From contig LJCR01000110.1 in the NCBI GenBank assembly GCA_001399705.1, forward strand, positions 1 to 7,057: a stretch of DNA of 7,057 bases, written 5' to 3'. Every line of letters starts with the position of its first letter. Position 1 is the stretch's first letter. The notes under the pieces are model-generated. The model was not told where the DNA came from. It did no database searches and saw nothing but the letters and a program-made list of their open reading frames with translations. A program made the position numbers and the translations under genes. Origin of the DNA: Kouleothrix aurantiaca (lineage in GTDB: Bacteria > Chloroflexota > Chloroflexia > Chloroflexales > Roseiflexaceae). Below are positions 6,343 to 7,057 of this stretch, in pieces.

Positions 6343-7057
6343 TCAGCCGTCGACCGCGCTCGACATGGCCGCGGAGGGCACTGCAACGCCGTCAACGCCG
6401 GAGGTAAGCATGGCCACAAACGCCGGGCCAGAACAGCCCGCCAGCGCGGCCAGCGTTGCCAGGGCGCCGCTCAACAGCGTCGCGGCGCCGGGCGCGCCGG
6501 CATGCTGCGGAAGCAGCACGGAGACCGGCTGCGCGTCGTGCCGGAACGTCGCCCAATTGCGGTCAGGATGCAGCGTCGCTTTCCAGCCGGCAGCCTGAAG
6601 AAAACACACCAGGTCGCTGAGCAGCATGATCTGCGCGGGGCTGGGGCCGCTCACAGCGCCTACTGCCGCGGCATCATCCCACGCCGGCGAGACCGGCAGC
6701 CCCATGTCATCGCACGGTGCAAGCGCCGCGCAGCCGTCCAGGACCTCATCGAGCAGCAGTGAGTAGTCGCCGAGCGCGCCGTCCATCAGACGCGTGACGA
6801 GCGCGCGCAGCGCGCGGCGTAGGTCCGGCGTCTCAGCCAGGGTCAGCCTGGCGCAGACCGGGTGCCAGCGCGCATCGCTGGCACCAAGCACCGTCCCCGC
6901 CGCGTCAGAGGCGACGGGGCCGCCACAGCGCGGGCAGAGCGTGGCGAGCGCGAACGCCGTCGCGCTGCGCACGACCGTTTGCGGCAGCAGGACACCACAA
7001 TCGACCGTGTCTAGCACGGCAGTATCGGTGGCGGTGAACGTCGCGGGTAGGGTCTGC
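6343..7057 (-). CDS. Unrecognised protein with a LIM-like half zinc-finger motif, 5' end outside window
   Basis: The frame is open from the right edge to TGA at 6345-6343, 237 visible residues. Upstream codons read as ordinary protein (PATFTATDTAVLDTVDCGVL), so the true start is probably beyond 7057; GTG at 7017 is the first in-frame start inside and would give 224 residues. Numbered from that GTG, the clear motif is CPRCGGPV...RWHPVC: Cys28, Cys31, His52 and Cys55, spaced C-x2-C-x20-H-x2-C. This matches the spacing of one LIM-type or treble-clef zinc site, so zinc binding is likely. The C-terminal half has a Trp-containing segment (FLQAAGWKATLHPDRNWATF) and an Ala/Gly-rich hydrophobic tail (about 160-220). 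There is no catalytic motif. It is the most upstream visible gene of the right-hand operon. Whether the motif binds nucleic acid, protein or only stabilises the fold cannot be told. Confidence 0.75.
   Translation of the reverse strand, partial: QTLPATFTATDTAVLDTVDCGVLLPQTVVRSATAFALATLCPRCGGPVASDAAGTVLGASDARWHPVCARLTLAETPDLRRALRALVTRLMDGALGDYSLLLDEVLDGCAALAPCDDMGLPVSPAWDDAAAVGAVSGPSPAQIMLLSDLVCFLQAAGWKATLHPDRNWATFRHDAQPVSVLLPQHAGAPGAATLLSGALATLAALAGCSGPAFVAMLTSGVDGVAVPSAAMSSAVDG

Noticed and set aside
1..7057. CRISPR arrays, tRNA or rRNA genes, toxin-antitoxin pairs
   Set aside because: I saw no regularly spaced repeats, no tRNA-like cloverleaf and no rRNA sequence, and the coupled gene pair lacks toxin or antitoxin motifs and is too large for a typical pair.

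Overview
The window is a dense, all-minus-strand stretch of bacterial DNA made of two unlike blocks joined by an insertion sequence. The organism cannot be named from the sequence. The tight gene packing, overlapping start/stop codons and Shine-Dalgarno sites are bacterial. The mix of a mid-GC glycosyltransferase cluster and a very GC-rich accessory block would suit a GC-rich environmental bacterium; a Chloroflexota-like host is only a guess.

Left block (1-2711, moderate GC; two sampled 60-base lines were both 53% GC): part of a surface-polysaccharide glycosyltransferase cluster, read right to left. It holds the 3' remnant of a GT-A/family-2 glycosyltransferase (2067-2723), an intact family-2 glycosyltransferase (1090-2043), and a family-4 (GT-B) glycosyltransferase (1-1100) that runs off the left edge. 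The last two overlap by 11 nt and are probably translationally coupled. Together they would add sugars to a lipid-linked or cell-envelope glycan.

Middle (2712-4151): an IS4-type insertion sequence of about 1.44 kb. It has 18-bp imperfect terminal inverted repeats (16/18 match) and one DDE transposase gene whose stop codon lies inside the terminal repeat. A perfect 20-bp inverted repeat just upstream of the transposase start codon contains its Shine-Dalgarno site. This looks like a hairpin that would block transposase translation from read-through transcripts.

Right block (4152-7057, very GC-rich; two sampled 60-base lines were both 73% GC): four genes I do not recognise, also read right to left. 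First is a protein with a C-x2-C-x20-H-x2-C zinc-binding motif, open at the right edge. A strong GC hairpin follows. Next come two adjacent genes overlapping by ATGA whose products are clearly paralogous to each other (shared EWRL, RR-V/I-D, TPW-x-AVW and AESL-x3-HAFAV motifs at almost the same positions). Last is a short gene whose 3' end is cut off by the insertion sequence.

The main structural puzzle is that the insertion sequence truncates a different gene on each side, has no recognisable target duplication, and sits exactly where base composition changes. It is therefore not a simple insertion into one gene. It marks a recombination or deletion junction, or an assembly join across a repeated element. 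The most novel material is the unrecognised paralogue pair and its neighbours.
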